Shown here: positions 1-8,129 of the stretch, piece after piece
Layout of the letters: every line of letters starts with the position of its first letter
How positions within the stretch are numbered: the stretch's first letter is position 1
Assembly (NCBI GenBank): GCA_018830285.1
Contig: JAHJSB010000060.1
Location: 1-64,000 of the forward strand
DNA length: 64,000 bases
Direction: 5' to 3'
Source: Alphaproteobacteria bacterium
Lineage (GTDB): Bacteria; Pseudomonadota; Alphaproteobacteria; Caulobacterales; Hyphomonadaceae
The notes under the pieces: model-generated
The model's input: only the letters and a program-made list of their open reading frames with translations
Database searches by the model: none
Told to the model about the DNA's origin: nothing
Position numbers and translations under genes: made by a program

Positions 1-2286
1 GACAAGTATGAAGAAGCTGCAGCCCTGAACCGCGGCCCAACAGGTTCGGGCGCCGTCAATATCGAAGACGTGACGCCTGAAGATATTGCCGAAATCACCA
101 ATATCATGTCGACCGTCTACGGTTTCGACACTGGCGATTTCGCCGGCGGCGTGCCACCGGTCGAAGACGAGAAAATCCTCGGCAGCATCGACTGGAACAT
201 CTCCGACAATCACCGCGCGAAATTCACCTATATCAAGACCGAAGGCGCAGCGATCAACGAGCAGAACGGCAACAACTTCGTGCAACGTGCCGATCTTGCC
301 TACCCGTCCTCCTGGTATACCAACTCGGAAACAGTGGAATCCTTCATCGGCCACCTCTACTCCGACTGGACGCCGAGTTTCTCGACCGAAATCAAGATTG
401 CCCAGACGACCCAGGCCACAGGCCAGGACAGCCTGAATGGCGCTGAATTCTTCCTCGGGTCGGTCGAGACATCGACAGGTACGGTCATTGCATTCGGGCC
501 TGACCGTTTCCGTCACGGCAACGAACTCGATCAGGAATTCATGCAGTACAAGCTGAAAGCCGAATACCTGCTTGGCGATCACACGCTGAAGGTCGGCTTT
601 GAGCGGGAAGAAGTCGATGTCGACAACCTGTTCGCGCAGAATTCCGAAGGCACCTACGCCTTCGCGTCGATCGATGATCTCCGCAACCGGATCGCAACCG
701 ACGTGACCTACAACAATGCCATCACCAATGACGAGAACGACCTTCGCGCCATATGGGGTTACAATTACAATTCGATCTATGTTCAGGACACATGGGACAT
801 CCGCGACGATCTTAGCCTGCTTTTCGGCCTTCGCTATGACACCTACGAGTCCAAAGGCGCGATCCGCGAGAACCAGAACTTCATCGATCGTTACGGTTTC
901 TCCAACACCAACGACCTTGAGGGCCTCGATGTCGTCCTTCCGCGCTTCTCGTTCAAATGGGATGCCAATGACGCCGTCACGGTTCGCGGTGGTGTTGGCC
1001 GGTTCTCCGGTGGTTCGCCAAGCGTGTGGGTCTCCAACAGCTATTCCAACGATGGCGTGCTCAACGGAGATGTCTCTGACTCCGGTTCGATCCTTGTGCC
1101 GAACACGCCTGACGCGGCAACGGGCAACTATATCCCGGGTTACCTTCTGGACGAACTCGCGAACCAGACCCCGGACGGTTCGGTCAATGCGCTCGACAAT
1201 TCGTTCGAGATCCCGTCGACCTGGAAGGCCAATCTCGGCGTTGCAGTCAACACACCGGGCAACTGGCTGCTGACTGCTGACGTGCTTTACAACAAGCTCG
1301 AGAACGCACCTTACTGGTATGACGCAACCTGCGGTGATCCGGTTTCTGCCGCACCAGACGGCCGTCCTGTCTATAGCTGCGGTGGTGCACCACAGGCCAT
1401 CCTCGTCGGCAGTGTCGACAAGGGCAACTCGCTCTTGTGGGCTGTTTCGGCCAGCAATGACTGGGAAACAGCGATTGGTGATATTGATCTGTTCACCAGC
1501 TATACCCACGCAGATGTCAACGATATCGGCATGGGTACGTCATCGACTGCGACGTCCAACTATTCCGACACGGCACGTTACAGCTACCAGAACCCACGGA
1601 CCGGTACGTCGAACTTCGAAGTCGAGCACCAGTTCAAGATGCGCCTGAACTGGGAGAAGGAATTCTTCCGCGACTACGCCACCAAGGCATCGCTGTTTGC
1701 GACCCGCCGTTCGGGCCAGCCTTACTCCTACACGTTCAACACGACGGGACGTAATGATGTGTTCGGCATCAACGAAAGCAGCGCCGATGATGCCGGTGCC
1801 ACTTTCTACGTGCCGTCGGGCTTTGACGATCCGCTGTTCTCGGCGAACTCCTTCGGTGGAGACGTCAATCTCCAGCAGGACTTCTTCAGCTACATCGCCA
1901 CGTCGGAACTCAACCAGTACAAGGGTAGCATTGCGCCACGCAATGGTGACAATTCCCGCTGGTCGACAATCGTTGATCTTCGCCTCCAGCAGGAACTGCC
2001 AGGTGCAATGAAGAACCATCGTACCTTCCTGTTCCTCGACATCGAAAACCTCGGCAACCTGCTCGACAGCAGCGCAGGCCGTATCGAGCGTACTCGCTAC
2101 GAGTACAAACGCCTGGTCAGCGCCGCAACAATCGAGAATGGCCAGTACGTCTATGGCTTCCCAGGCCGCGATGGCATCTGGGGCACAGGCGACCGGGATG
2201 AATCGACATTCAGCACGTCGAAGAATTCCGAAATCCTCAACCAGTCGCTCTGGCAGGTTCAGATCGGTGTGAAATACGAATTCTAG
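1..2286 (+). CDS. TonB-dependent receptor, C-terminal part (5' end outside window)
   Basis: The frame is open from base 1, so the start and the plug domain lie upstream; an internal GTG at 70 is not a convincing start. The visible 761 residues look like an outer-membrane beta-barrel: alternating aromatic and polar strands, many Tyr/Asp/Asn-rich turns, and a C-terminus WQVQIGVKYEF that ends in Phe, the usual BamA-recognised barrel end. The style (long loops, DDLSLLFGLRYDTYESKG, MRLNWEKEFFRDYATKASLFATRRSGQPYSY) resembles Oar-like receptors with an N-terminal carboxypeptidase-regulatory domain, abundant in Hyphomonadaceae. Substrate cannot be told; no transporter or sigma/anti-sigma gene is in view. 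A strong terminator follows. Confidence 0.85.
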   Translation, partial: DKYEEAAALNRGPTGSGAVNIEDVTPEDIAEITNIMSTVYGFDTGDFAGGVPPVEDEKILGSIDWNISDNHRAKFTYIKTEGAAINEQNGNNFVQRADLAYPSSWYTNSETVESFIGHLYSDWTPSFSTEIKIAQTTQATGQDSLNGAEFFLGSVETSTGTVIAFGPDRFRHGNELDQEFMQYKLKAEYLLGDHTLKVGFEREEVDVDNLFAQNSEGTYAFASIDDLRNRIATDVTYNNAITNDENDLRAIWGYNYNSIYVQDTWDIRDDLSLLFGLRYDTYESKGAIRENQNFIDRYGFSNTNDLEGLDVVLPRFSFKWDANDAVTVRGGVGRFSGGSPSVWVSNSYSNDGVLNGDVSDSGSILVPNTPDAATGNYIPGYLLDELANQTPDGSVNALDNSFEIPSTWKANLGVAVNTPGNWLLTADVLYNKLENAPYWYDATCGDPVSAAPDGRPVYSCGGAPQAILVGSVDKGNSLLWAVSASNDWETAIGDIDLFTSYTHADVNDIGMGTSSTATSNYSDTARYSYQNPRTGTSNFEVEHQFKMRLNWEKEFFRDYATKASLFATRRSGQPYSYTFNTTGRNDVFGINESSADDAGATFYVPSGFDDPLFSANSFGGDVNLQQDFFSYIATSELNQYKGSIAPRNGDNSRWSTIVDLRLQQELPGAMKNHRTFLFLDIENLGNLLDSSAGRIERTRYEYKRLVSAATIENGQYVYGFPGRDGIWGTGDRDESTFSTSKNSEILNQSLWQVQIGVKYEF

Positions 2287-2316
2287 ATCGTCCGCGATCC
2301 AGAATGCAGATTGGGG

Positions 2317-2347
2317 AAGGGCGGCTCGCGATGCGGGCCGCCCTTTT
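2317..2347 (+). terminator. Intrinsic terminator after the TonB receptor gene
   Basis: Perfect 9-bp stem AAGGGCGGC / GCCGCCCTT (2317-2325 and 2337-2345) with an 11-nt loop, running into TTTTCC. It begins about 30 bp after the receptor stop and 35 bp before aguA, so it separates the two units. Confidence 0.8.
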
Positions 2348-2381
2348 CCTTGTTTGAAACCTGTGGCAAGGCCCTGCGACG

Positions 2382-3365
2382 ATGACTGATGCTCCCCGTT
2401 TCCTCCCGCCCGAATGGGCCCCGCAATCCGCACTCTGGTGCGGCTGGCCCCGCCTTGCCGATGAGTGGGGCGGCGATTTCGACGGTGCCCGCAGCGATAT
2501 TGCCGCCTTTGTTCGCGCGGCAGCGGCTTTCGTGCCGGTCAAGCTGGCGGCAGGCTCCGACGAGGCGGCGCAATCGGCGAGGGCGGAGGTGGGCGACGTG
2601 GCTGAGATCGTCGAGGTGCCGACCGGCGATATCTGGCTGCGCGATACCGGGCCGATCGTCACCAAAGGGGAGGGCGGCCCGCAGGCTGAGACCTTCCGCT
2701 TCAATGGCTGGGGCGGCAAATACCTGATGCCGGGCGATACGGATACCGCCGCTGCCGTCGCCGGTATCGAGGGCATCCGCGTGCGCGCCCATGATATCGT
2801 GCTGGAAGGCGGCGCGATTGATGTTGACGGGGAAGGGCGGCTGCTGACGACACGGCAATGCCTGCTCAATCTGAACCGCAACGGCGACTGGACCGAAGCC
2901 GATGCCGAAGCGGCCCTGGCAAAGGCCTTCGGCGTCAGCGACGTGATCTGGCTGGGTGATGGCCTGCTGAACGACCACACCGATGGCCATGTCGACAATA
3001 TCGCGCGCTTCATAGCGCCGGGTCATGTCCTGTGCCAGCACCCGACAGGGCCTGACGACCCGAATGCCGAAATCCTGCTCGCCATCGAAGACGGCCTGCG
3101 CGGGGCCGGCCTGATGGTAACGACGATCTCATCTCCCGGCCTTGTGCATTTCGGGGATGGCCAGCCTGTTCCGGCCAGCCATATGAACTTCACCATTACA
3201 AATGGCGCCGTCCTCGTGCCGACCTATGACGAGCGCTTCAGCCTCGTCGCGCTTGCTGAACTCGGCCCGCTGTTTCCCGGTCGGAAAATCATTGGCCTGC
3301 CGGCATTGAACATTCTGCGCGGCGGCGGCAGTTTCCATTGCATGACGCGCGAGATACCTGCCTGA
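2382..3365 (+). CDS. aguA: Agmatine deiminase
   Basis: Hydrolyses agmatine to N-carbamoylputrescine and ammonia in the cytoplasm, the first step of the agmatine route to putrescine. The 327-residue protein has the pentein-fold signatures of the family: DIWLRDTGPI, NDHTDGHVDN with the catalytic His, and near the C-terminus GGGSFHCMTRE, where Cys320 is the expected nucleophile. Length is slightly below the usual 340-370. The next enzyme of the pathway, AguB, follows 66 bp downstream on the same strand, so the two probably form one transcript. No arginine decarboxylase is visible in the window, so the agmatine source is unknown. Confidence 0.93.
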   Translation: MTDAPRFLPPEWAPQSALWCGWPRLADEWGGDFDGARSDIAAFVRAAAAFVPVKLAAGSDEAAQSARAEVGDVAEIVEVPTGDIWLRDTGPIVTKGEGGPQAETFRFNGWGGKYLMPGDTDTAAAVAGIEGIRVRAHDIVLEGGAIDVDGEGRLLTTRQCLLNLNRNGDWTEADAEAALAKAFGVSDVIWLGDGLLNDHTDGHVDNIARFIAPGHVLCQHPTGPDDPNAEILLAIEDGLRGAGLMVTTISSPGLVHFGDGQPVPASHMNFTITNGAVLVPTYDERFSLVALAELGPLFPGRKIIGLPALNILRGGGSFHCMTREIPA

Positions 3366-3431
3366 TCCGTTACGCGCCCGGACTACCCACCCTCGTGCCA
3401 CCCCCCTGGCACCTCCTTCGGACCCCCGCCC

Positions 3432-4274
3432 ATGACCCGCTCGATCACCCTTGCCGCCATCCAGTTCTCGCCGGGCGACGACGTCCAGGCGAATATCGAC
3501 CGCGTCGCCGGATTCGTTGAAGAGGCTGCAGGCCGGGGCGCCGATGTCGTGCTGCCGCCAGAACTCTTCTGCGGATACTATTTCTGCAAGACCCAGGAGG
3601 AAGAGCATTTCGCCCGCGCCCTGCCATGGGAAACGCACCCGGCGGTTGTCCAGCTCGCTGAAATCGCAAAGACATTCGGCGTCGTCATTCCCGTTTCGAT
3701 CTATGAAAAGGACGGCCCGGCCTATTATAATTCGATCGTCATGCTCGACGCTGACGGCGCAGCCCTCGGCGTCTATCGCAAGAGCCACATCCCGGACGGG
3801 CCGGGCTACCAGGAAAAATTCTATTTCCGTCCGGGCGATACCGGCTTTCGTGTCTGGGATACGAAAAAGGGACGCATCGGCGTTGGCGTCTGCTGGGACC
3901 AGTGGTTCCCGGAGGCGGCGCGCGCGATGGCCCTGATGGGCGCCGACGTGCTGCTCTACCCAACAGCCATCGGTGCCGAGCCGCAGGATTCGGGTCTCGA
4001 TACCGCAGCGCGCTGGCGCCGCGCCATGCTCGGCCATGCAGTGTCGAATGTGATCCCCGTCTGCGCCGCAAACCGCGTGGGCGACGAGCAGGGACAGGCC
4101 TTTTACGGCACGAGCTTCATAGCCGACCAGACCGGCGAAATCATCACGGAGATGGACCGCGCTGAAGAGGGCGTCATCACCGCGACGTTCGATCTCGACA
4201 TGATTGATCGTGAACGGGCGGCCTGGGGCTTCTTCCGCGACCGGCGACCGGACCTGTACGGGGTGTTGCTCTAG
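3432..4274 (+). CDS. aguB: N-carbamoylputrescine amidase
   Basis: A nitrilase-superfamily amidase that converts N-carbamoylputrescine to putrescine, CO2 and ammonia. The 280 residues carry the Glu-Lys-Cys triad: Glu44 in VLPPELFCG, Lys117 in YRKSHIP, Cys154 in GVGVCWDQWFPE. The GYYF and WDQWFPE surroundings are those of AguB rather than of general nitrilases or beta-ureidopropionases. It directly follows aguA, which fixes the role. Its stop codon overlaps by 4 bp the stop of the opposite-strand gene at 4271-4573. Confidence 0.93.
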   Translation: MTRSITLAAIQFSPGDDVQANIDRVAGFVEEAAGRGADVVLPPELFCGYYFCKTQEEEHFARALPWETHPAVVQLAEIAKTFGVVIPVSIYEKDGPAYYNSIVMLDADGAALGVYRKSHIPDGPGYQEKFYFRPGDTGFRVWDTKKGRIGVGVCWDQWFPEAARAMALMGADVLLYPTAIGAEPQDSGLDTAARWRRAMLGHAVSNVIPVCAANRVGDEQGQAFYGTSFIADQTGEIITEMDRAEEGVITATFDLDMIDRERAAWGFFRDRRPDLYGVLL

Positions 4275-4573
4275 TCCTGCTTCACGCGGTGGGCCGCATC
4301 GAACCAGTCGGTCATCACGCCGCCCGGAACGCGCGACAGGTCGCGATACCAGTCGGGCAATTTGTTCACAGCATCGGCCGTGTCGCCCCAGCGGCGCAGG
4401 TTGGCGTCAGCCGCCTCGTGAAAGGCTTCGCGCATGCGCGCCTCGTCCATGGGCTGGAAACTCGTCATGCTCTGTGCACTCGCGATGCCCTTCTGCGCCT
4501 TGAGCATCATCTCGAGCATCGAGCCGGTAAGGGAGAGGGATGCGCGCCAGGGCGCCAGCCAGAGGTCCATCAT
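4271..4573 (-). CDS. Small conserved-looking hypothetical protein (100 aa)
   Basis: Not recognised. The 100-residue protein is amphipathic and mostly helical by eye (LTGSMLEMMLKAQKGIASAQSM, then an acidic and Trp-rich second half), with no signal peptide or membrane segment. The start has two ATGs in a row behind AAGGAA. The gene is monocistronic, convergent with aguB, and divergent from murI. Upstream lies an AT-rich segment with a perfect TTGTGC-N3-GCACAA palindrome. The length, helical nature and TGC-N3-GCA site bring granule-associated phasins to mind, but I see no diagnostic phasin motif, so this is only a suggestion. Confidence 0.6.
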   Translation of the reverse strand: MMDLWLAPWRASLSLTGSMLEMMLKAQKGIASAQSMTSFQPMDEARMREAFHEAADANLRRWGDTADAVNKLPDWYRDLSRVPGGVMTDWFDAAHRVKQD

Positions 4574-4614
4574 GATGGAAATTCCTTGTTACTATAGAAG
4601 ATCGTAGGCCTTTA

Positions 4615-4629
4615 TTGTGCGGTGCACAA
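4615..4629. promoter_or_regulatory. Perfect palindrome TTGTGC-GGT-GCACAA upstream of the 100-aa gene
   Basis: A 6-3-6 perfect inverted repeat in an AT-rich spot, 42 bp upstream of the ATG at 4573 (minus strand) and 69 bp before murI. Its core is TGC-N3-GCA, the shape of site reported for PhaR-type regulators. It is a candidate operator for one or both divergent genes. Confidence 0.4.
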
Positions 4630-4697
4630 CAAATCTGATGCCAAACTTGCCTGATTGCCCCTTTTTTGCCGCGAGCGAATGCACATAGTCTCCTGCC

Positions 4698-5567
4698 ATG
4701 ACCGATTTTCTGTTCACCAATTTCGTTCCTTCGCCGGCGCGCGGCCGTGTCCTGGTCTTCGATTCCGGGGTTGGCGGCCTGACCGTCGCCGAGGAAATCC
4801 GTGCGCTCGGGCCGGCTCTGGGCGTGCACTATGCGGCCGACAGCGACTTTTTCCCATATGGGGACAAGTCCGACGAGGCCTTGAGAGAGCGCCTGCCCAG
4901 GGTGGCCAAGATGCTCTGCGACCATGTCAGGCCGGATGTTTTCGTCATTGCCTGCAACACGGCCAGCACACTGGCGCTGGAGGACATTCGCGCCGTGCTC
5001 GATATTCCGGTGGTCGGGACGGTCCCGGCGATCAAGCCTGCAGCGGCCTTCAGCCAGACGGGCACGATTGGCCTGCTGGCGACGCCGGGCACCATTCGCC
5101 GGGCCTATACGGCGCGGCTGATCAATGAATTCGCCGCCGGGCACCGGGTCATCATGCATGGGAGTATAGAACTCGTGCGGCTCGCCGAGGCCCATGCGCG
5201 GGGTGAAGACGTGCCGATTGAGGCGATCGCGGCGGCGCAGGCCCCGTTGTTCGAAGCGCCCGGCGGCGACCAGATCGATACGGTCGTGCTGGCCTGCACG
5301 CATTTCCCGCTGGTGCGCGGGCAATTGATTGCCAGCGCACCGCACGGGGTCAGCTATGTCGATTCCGGTGCCGCGATTGCCCGGCAGACGATTCGCGTTC
5401 TGCCACATGAAACCGAAGCGCGTGGCGTCGGTGGTTCAGCCTACCTGACGAGCTCGCCCGAAGAGTCGCCGGATCTGGCGCTTGTCCTCAGGCGTTACGG
5501 TTTCCCGGATGCTCACTTGGTGGCTTTGGACCCGATCGCGATGACTTCTGCGCCGATGGCATTGTAG
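4698..5567 (+). CDS. murI: Glutamate racemase
   Basis: Interconverts L- and D-glutamate, supplying D-Glu for peptidoglycan. The 289-residue cytoplasmic protein has both catalytic cysteines in their usual settings: Cys86 in IACNTASTLAL and Cys200 in VLACTHFPLV. It also has the N-terminal FDSGVGGLTV loop (Asp22) and DSDFFPYGDKS. The last 55 bp overlap the 3' end of the opposite-strand decarboxylase gene, yet both proteins have normal lengths. Regulation is not visible; the upstream gap is shared with the divergent 100-aa gene. Confidence 0.95.
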   Translation: MTDFLFTNFVPSPARGRVLVFDSGVGGLTVAEEIRALGPALGVHYAADSDFFPYGDKSDEALRERLPRVAKMLCDHVRPDVFVIACNTASTLALEDIRAVLDIPVVGTVPAIKPAAAFSQTGTIGLLATPGTIRRAYTARLINEFAAGHRVIMHGSIELVRLAEAHARGEDVPIEAIAAAQAPLFEAPGGDQIDTVVLACTHFPLVRGQLIASAPHGVSYVDSGAAIARQTIRVLPHETEARGVGGSAYLTSSPEESPDLALVLRRYGFPDAHLVALDPIAMTSAPMAL

Positions 5568-6706
5568 AGGCTCGGCCATGGTGCATCGTGCACGATGGCG
5601 ACTTCGGTTTCGCCAAATCCGTTGAACCGGCTGGACATGGCCCGGCCATAGGCACCGATGTTACCGAATTCGAGATAGTCGCCCTCGGTCAAGCCGGCAG
5701 GCAGCCAGACCTTGTCGGGGAACTTGTCGGTCGAATCGCAGGTCGGCCCGTAAACGGTGTATTCGGCCATGCCTCGCAGCTTGCGTCCGTCACCCGTGAT
5801 GGCGCGCATAGGGAACTGCCAGCGCTCGTGCACGGCATCGTAGAGGGCGCCGTAGGAGCCGTCATTGATGTAGATCGAACCGGGTTTCGCGAGCTCAACG
5901 CGCACCAGAAGGCTTTCGGCTTCAGCGACAAGCGCGCGACCGGGCTCGCACCAGAGGTCGGCGTTTTCGAGCACGAACATGTTCTCGAACGAGGTTTCGA
6001 CCATGGCCGCATAGGCTTCCAGCGATGGCGGCGGCGTATCGGCATAGATCGACGGGAAACCGCCGCCAACGTCCACGATATCGACGGTGACACCGGCCGA
6101 GATGATGATGCGCGACACGTCGGCCATGGCCGTGGCCCAGGCCGAAGGCTTCATCGCCTGGCTGCCGACGTGGAAGGATACGCCCAGTTCGTCGGCATAG
6201 CGGCGGGCTTCGCGCAGGATTTCTGCGGCGTCGTCTTCGTTCGCACCGAATTTTCCGGTCAGCGGCAGGGTCGCGCCGTCATTCGACACGCCGATGCGGA
6301 CGAGGATCGTCAGGTCGCGGGCGAAGCCGGTTTCTTCAAGGATCTTCTGCAGCTCGGCCTGCGTGTCGGTCACGAAGATGCGAACGCCATACTGGTGGTA
6401 GGCACGGGAAATCGCCCGGCGATTCTTCACGGGGTGAAGGAAGGCCATGCGGGCGCCGGGGAACCGGTTATAGATCAGTTCAATCTCGTTTTCCGAGGCC
6501 ACGTCGAAGCTGTTGATGCCGGCTGCCCAGAGGGCATCGAGCACGTGCACGCCGGGATTCGCCTTCACGGCATAGAAAGGCTGTGCCGGGAAGCTTTCCC
6601 GGAACCATTTCGCAGCCGCCGTCACCCGATCCGGGCGGAAGCAGTAGACAGGAACATCGGGCTCTTGCGAACTCACGATATTATAGGGGGTAGCATAGGA
6701 GTGCAT
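5513..6706 (-). CDS. Ornithine (or lysine/ornithine) decarboxylase, fold III PLP enzyme
   Basis: Decarboxylates ornithine to putrescine. The 397-residue protein has Lys48 in FYAVKAN (PLP Schiff base), the PLP-phosphate loop GGGFPSIYAD, WCEPGRALVAE, and the YGPTCDSTDKF motif whose Cys-Asp pair marks ODC/LDC enzymes rather than diaminopimelate decarboxylase. An in-frame upstream ATG at 6826 exists, but the start at 6706 is preceded by GGAGG at the right distance and gives the normal N-terminus. With aguAB only 1.2 kb away, the cell has two routes to putrescine encoded here. Specificity between ornithine and lysine cannot be read from sequence by eye. Confidence 0.88.
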   Translation of the reverse strand: MHSYATPYNIVSSQEPDVPVYCFRPDRVTAAAKWFRESFPAQPFYAVKANPGVHVLDALWAAGINSFDVASENEIELIYNRFPGARMAFLHPVKNRRAISRAYHQYGVRIFVTDTQAELQKILEETGFARDLTILVRIGVSNDGATLPLTGKFGANEDDAAEILREARRYADELGVSFHVGSQAMKPSAWATAMADVSRIIISAGVTVDIVDVGGGFPSIYADTPPPSLEAYAAMVETSFENMFVLENADLWCEPGRALVAEAESLLVRVELAKPGSIYINDGSYGALYDAVHERWQFPMRAITGDGRKLRGMAEYTVYGPTCDSTDKFPDKVWLPAGLTEGDYLEFGNIGAYGRAMSSRFNGFGETEVAIVHDAPWPSLYNAIGAEVIAIGSKATK

Positions 6707-6866
6707 GACACCTAACCTCCAAAGGGCTTTTAACCAGCTTCGGGCGTTAGTGCAGGGGGCCCCCAGTTTAAGGGTTGGCCCAGATGTCCGCCACATCCGT
6801 ATTCGCAGCGTGAGATATGCGAACATGATCGGGAGTGCAAGAGAAAAAATGAGTCCCCCCGAACTT

Positions 6867-6906
6867 ATGTCACAGAAACGTCATGTAACTTCGACATGAT
6901 TGTCAT
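6867..6906 (+). promoter_or_regulatory. PhoB box (extended) upstream of pstS
   Basis: Heptamers related to CTGTCAT repeat with an 11-bp period: ATGTCAC (6867), ACGTCAT (6878), a degenerate CTTCGAC (6889) and TTGTCAT (6900). This is the layout of a double Pho box. It lies 64-103 bp before the pstS ATG and implies PhoB-dependent induction when phosphate is scarce. Confidence 0.75.
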
Positions 6907-6969
6907 GCCCGCAGCGTATTTGGGCCCTCGAAACCCGATCCCGGGAATGATTCTGCAGGAGTAAATCTC

Positions 6970-8067
6970 ATGAAATCTGGCATGACTTTCGGAACAATCA
7001 GTCTGATGGCATTGGCGCTGGTCGCCTGCGGCAAGACAGACCTTTCCACGCTTGAGGCATCGGATGCCGCGCCTGACCGGCCGGAAATGTCCGGTTCGAC
7101 CCAGAAGATCAAGATCGTCGGGTCGTCGACGGTGTCGCCATTCGCCACCACGGTGGCTGAACGGTTCGGAGCGACCTCCGGCTTTCCGACCCCGATTGTC
7201 GAAACCACGGGCACCGGTGGCGGCTTCAAGGCATTTTGCCAGGGCGTTGGTCCTGAACAGCCTTCGGTCACGAATGCTTCGCGTCCGATCAAGTCCAGCG
7301 AATCCGCCCTCTGCGCCAGCAATGGCGTGACCGAGATCACCCCGATCGAGATCGGCTATGACGGTATCGTCGTGGCGAATTCGAAGGACGGCCCGAATTT
7401 CGACATTACGAAAACAGAGCTCTATCTGGCCCTTGCCCAGGACGTGCCGGACGGCGCAGGTGGCTTTCAGACCAATCCCTACAAATCCTGGCATGATGTA
7501 AGCGCCAACCTGCCGGACGAGCCAATCATGGTGTTCGGCCCTCCGCCGACTTCTGGAACGCGTGATGCTTTCGTCGAACTCGGCATGGAACATGGCGCTG
7601 AGGCGTTGCCCGAACTGGCCGCGCTAAAGGCGAGCGATGGCGATGCTTTCAAGAGCCGCGCCCACACGATCCGCACCGATGGCGCCTGGATCGATTTCGG
7701 CGAGAATGACACGGCGATTATCCAGTCGCTCGTCAAGACGCCGGCAGCGATCGGTGTGCTGGGATATTCGTTCCTCGAACAGAATGGAGACCGGGTCAAA
7801 GGGGCCGACCTGGCGGGTGTTCCGGCGACGTTCGAGAATATCAATTCTGGTGAATACGGCTTGTCGCGCGTGATGTTCATCTATGTGAAGGACCAGAACC
7901 TGAACCTGGTGCCCGGCCTGATCGACTATGTCGAAGCCTTCACGTCCGACAACGCCTTCGGACCGGACGGATACCTCGTCGAGAAGGGCCTGATTCCACT
8001 CAGCGACGCGGACCGCGCATCCCAGCGTATGATCGTTGAAGGTCTCAAGGCCGAAGCTGCCGAATAG
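6970..8067 (+). CDS. pstS: Phosphate-binding lipoprotein PstS
   Basis: The periplasmic substrate-binding part of the high-affinity phosphate ABC transporter. The 365-residue protein starts with a lipoprotein signal ending LALVACG (Cys20). After it come IKIVGSSTVSPFATTVAERFG and ETTGTGGGFKAFCQG, the segments that form the phosphate site in the PstS family, and TSGTRDAFVELGM further on. No pstC, pstA, pstB or phoU gene is adjacent, so the permease must be encoded elsewhere. The Pho box upstream and the strong terminator downstream make it a monocistronic Pho-regulon gene. Confidence 0.92.
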   Translation: MKSGMTFGTISLMALALVACGKTDLSTLEASDAAPDRPEMSGSTQKIKIVGSSTVSPFATTVAERFGATSGFPTPIVETTGTGGGFKAFCQGVGPEQPSVTNASRPIKSSESALCASNGVTEITPIEIGYDGIVVANSKDGPNFDITKTELYLALAQDVPDGAGGFQTNPYKSWHDVSANLPDEPIMVFGPPPTSGTRDAFVELGMEHGAEALPELAALKASDGDAFKSRAHTIRTDGAWIDFGENDTAIIQSLVKTPAAIGVLGYSFLEQNGDRVKGADLAGVPATFENINSGEYGLSRVMFIYVKDQNLNLVPGLIDYVEAFTSDNAFGPDGYLVEKGLIPLSDADRASQRMIVEGLKAEAAE

Positions 8068-8096
8068 CCTGACGCGCCAAGCGACACAAAATTTGA

Positions 8097-8127
8097 CCGG
8101 CTGCTTGCCAGGCAGCCGGTTTTTTTT
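8097..8127 (+). terminator. Intrinsic terminator after pstS
   Basis: Perfect 8-bp stem CCGGCTGC / GCAGCCGG with a 7-nt loop, followed by eight T residues. It starts 29 bp after the pstS stop. The opposite-strand glycosyltransferase gene ends immediately beyond it. Confidence 0.92.
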
Positions 8128-8129
8128 GC

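Noticed and set aside
1540-2433. Long minus-strand open frames opposite the TonB receptor, agmatine deiminase and many other genes
   Set aside because: They are antisense shadows caused by GC-rich third positions: no motifs, biased composition, and they run against well-supported genes.
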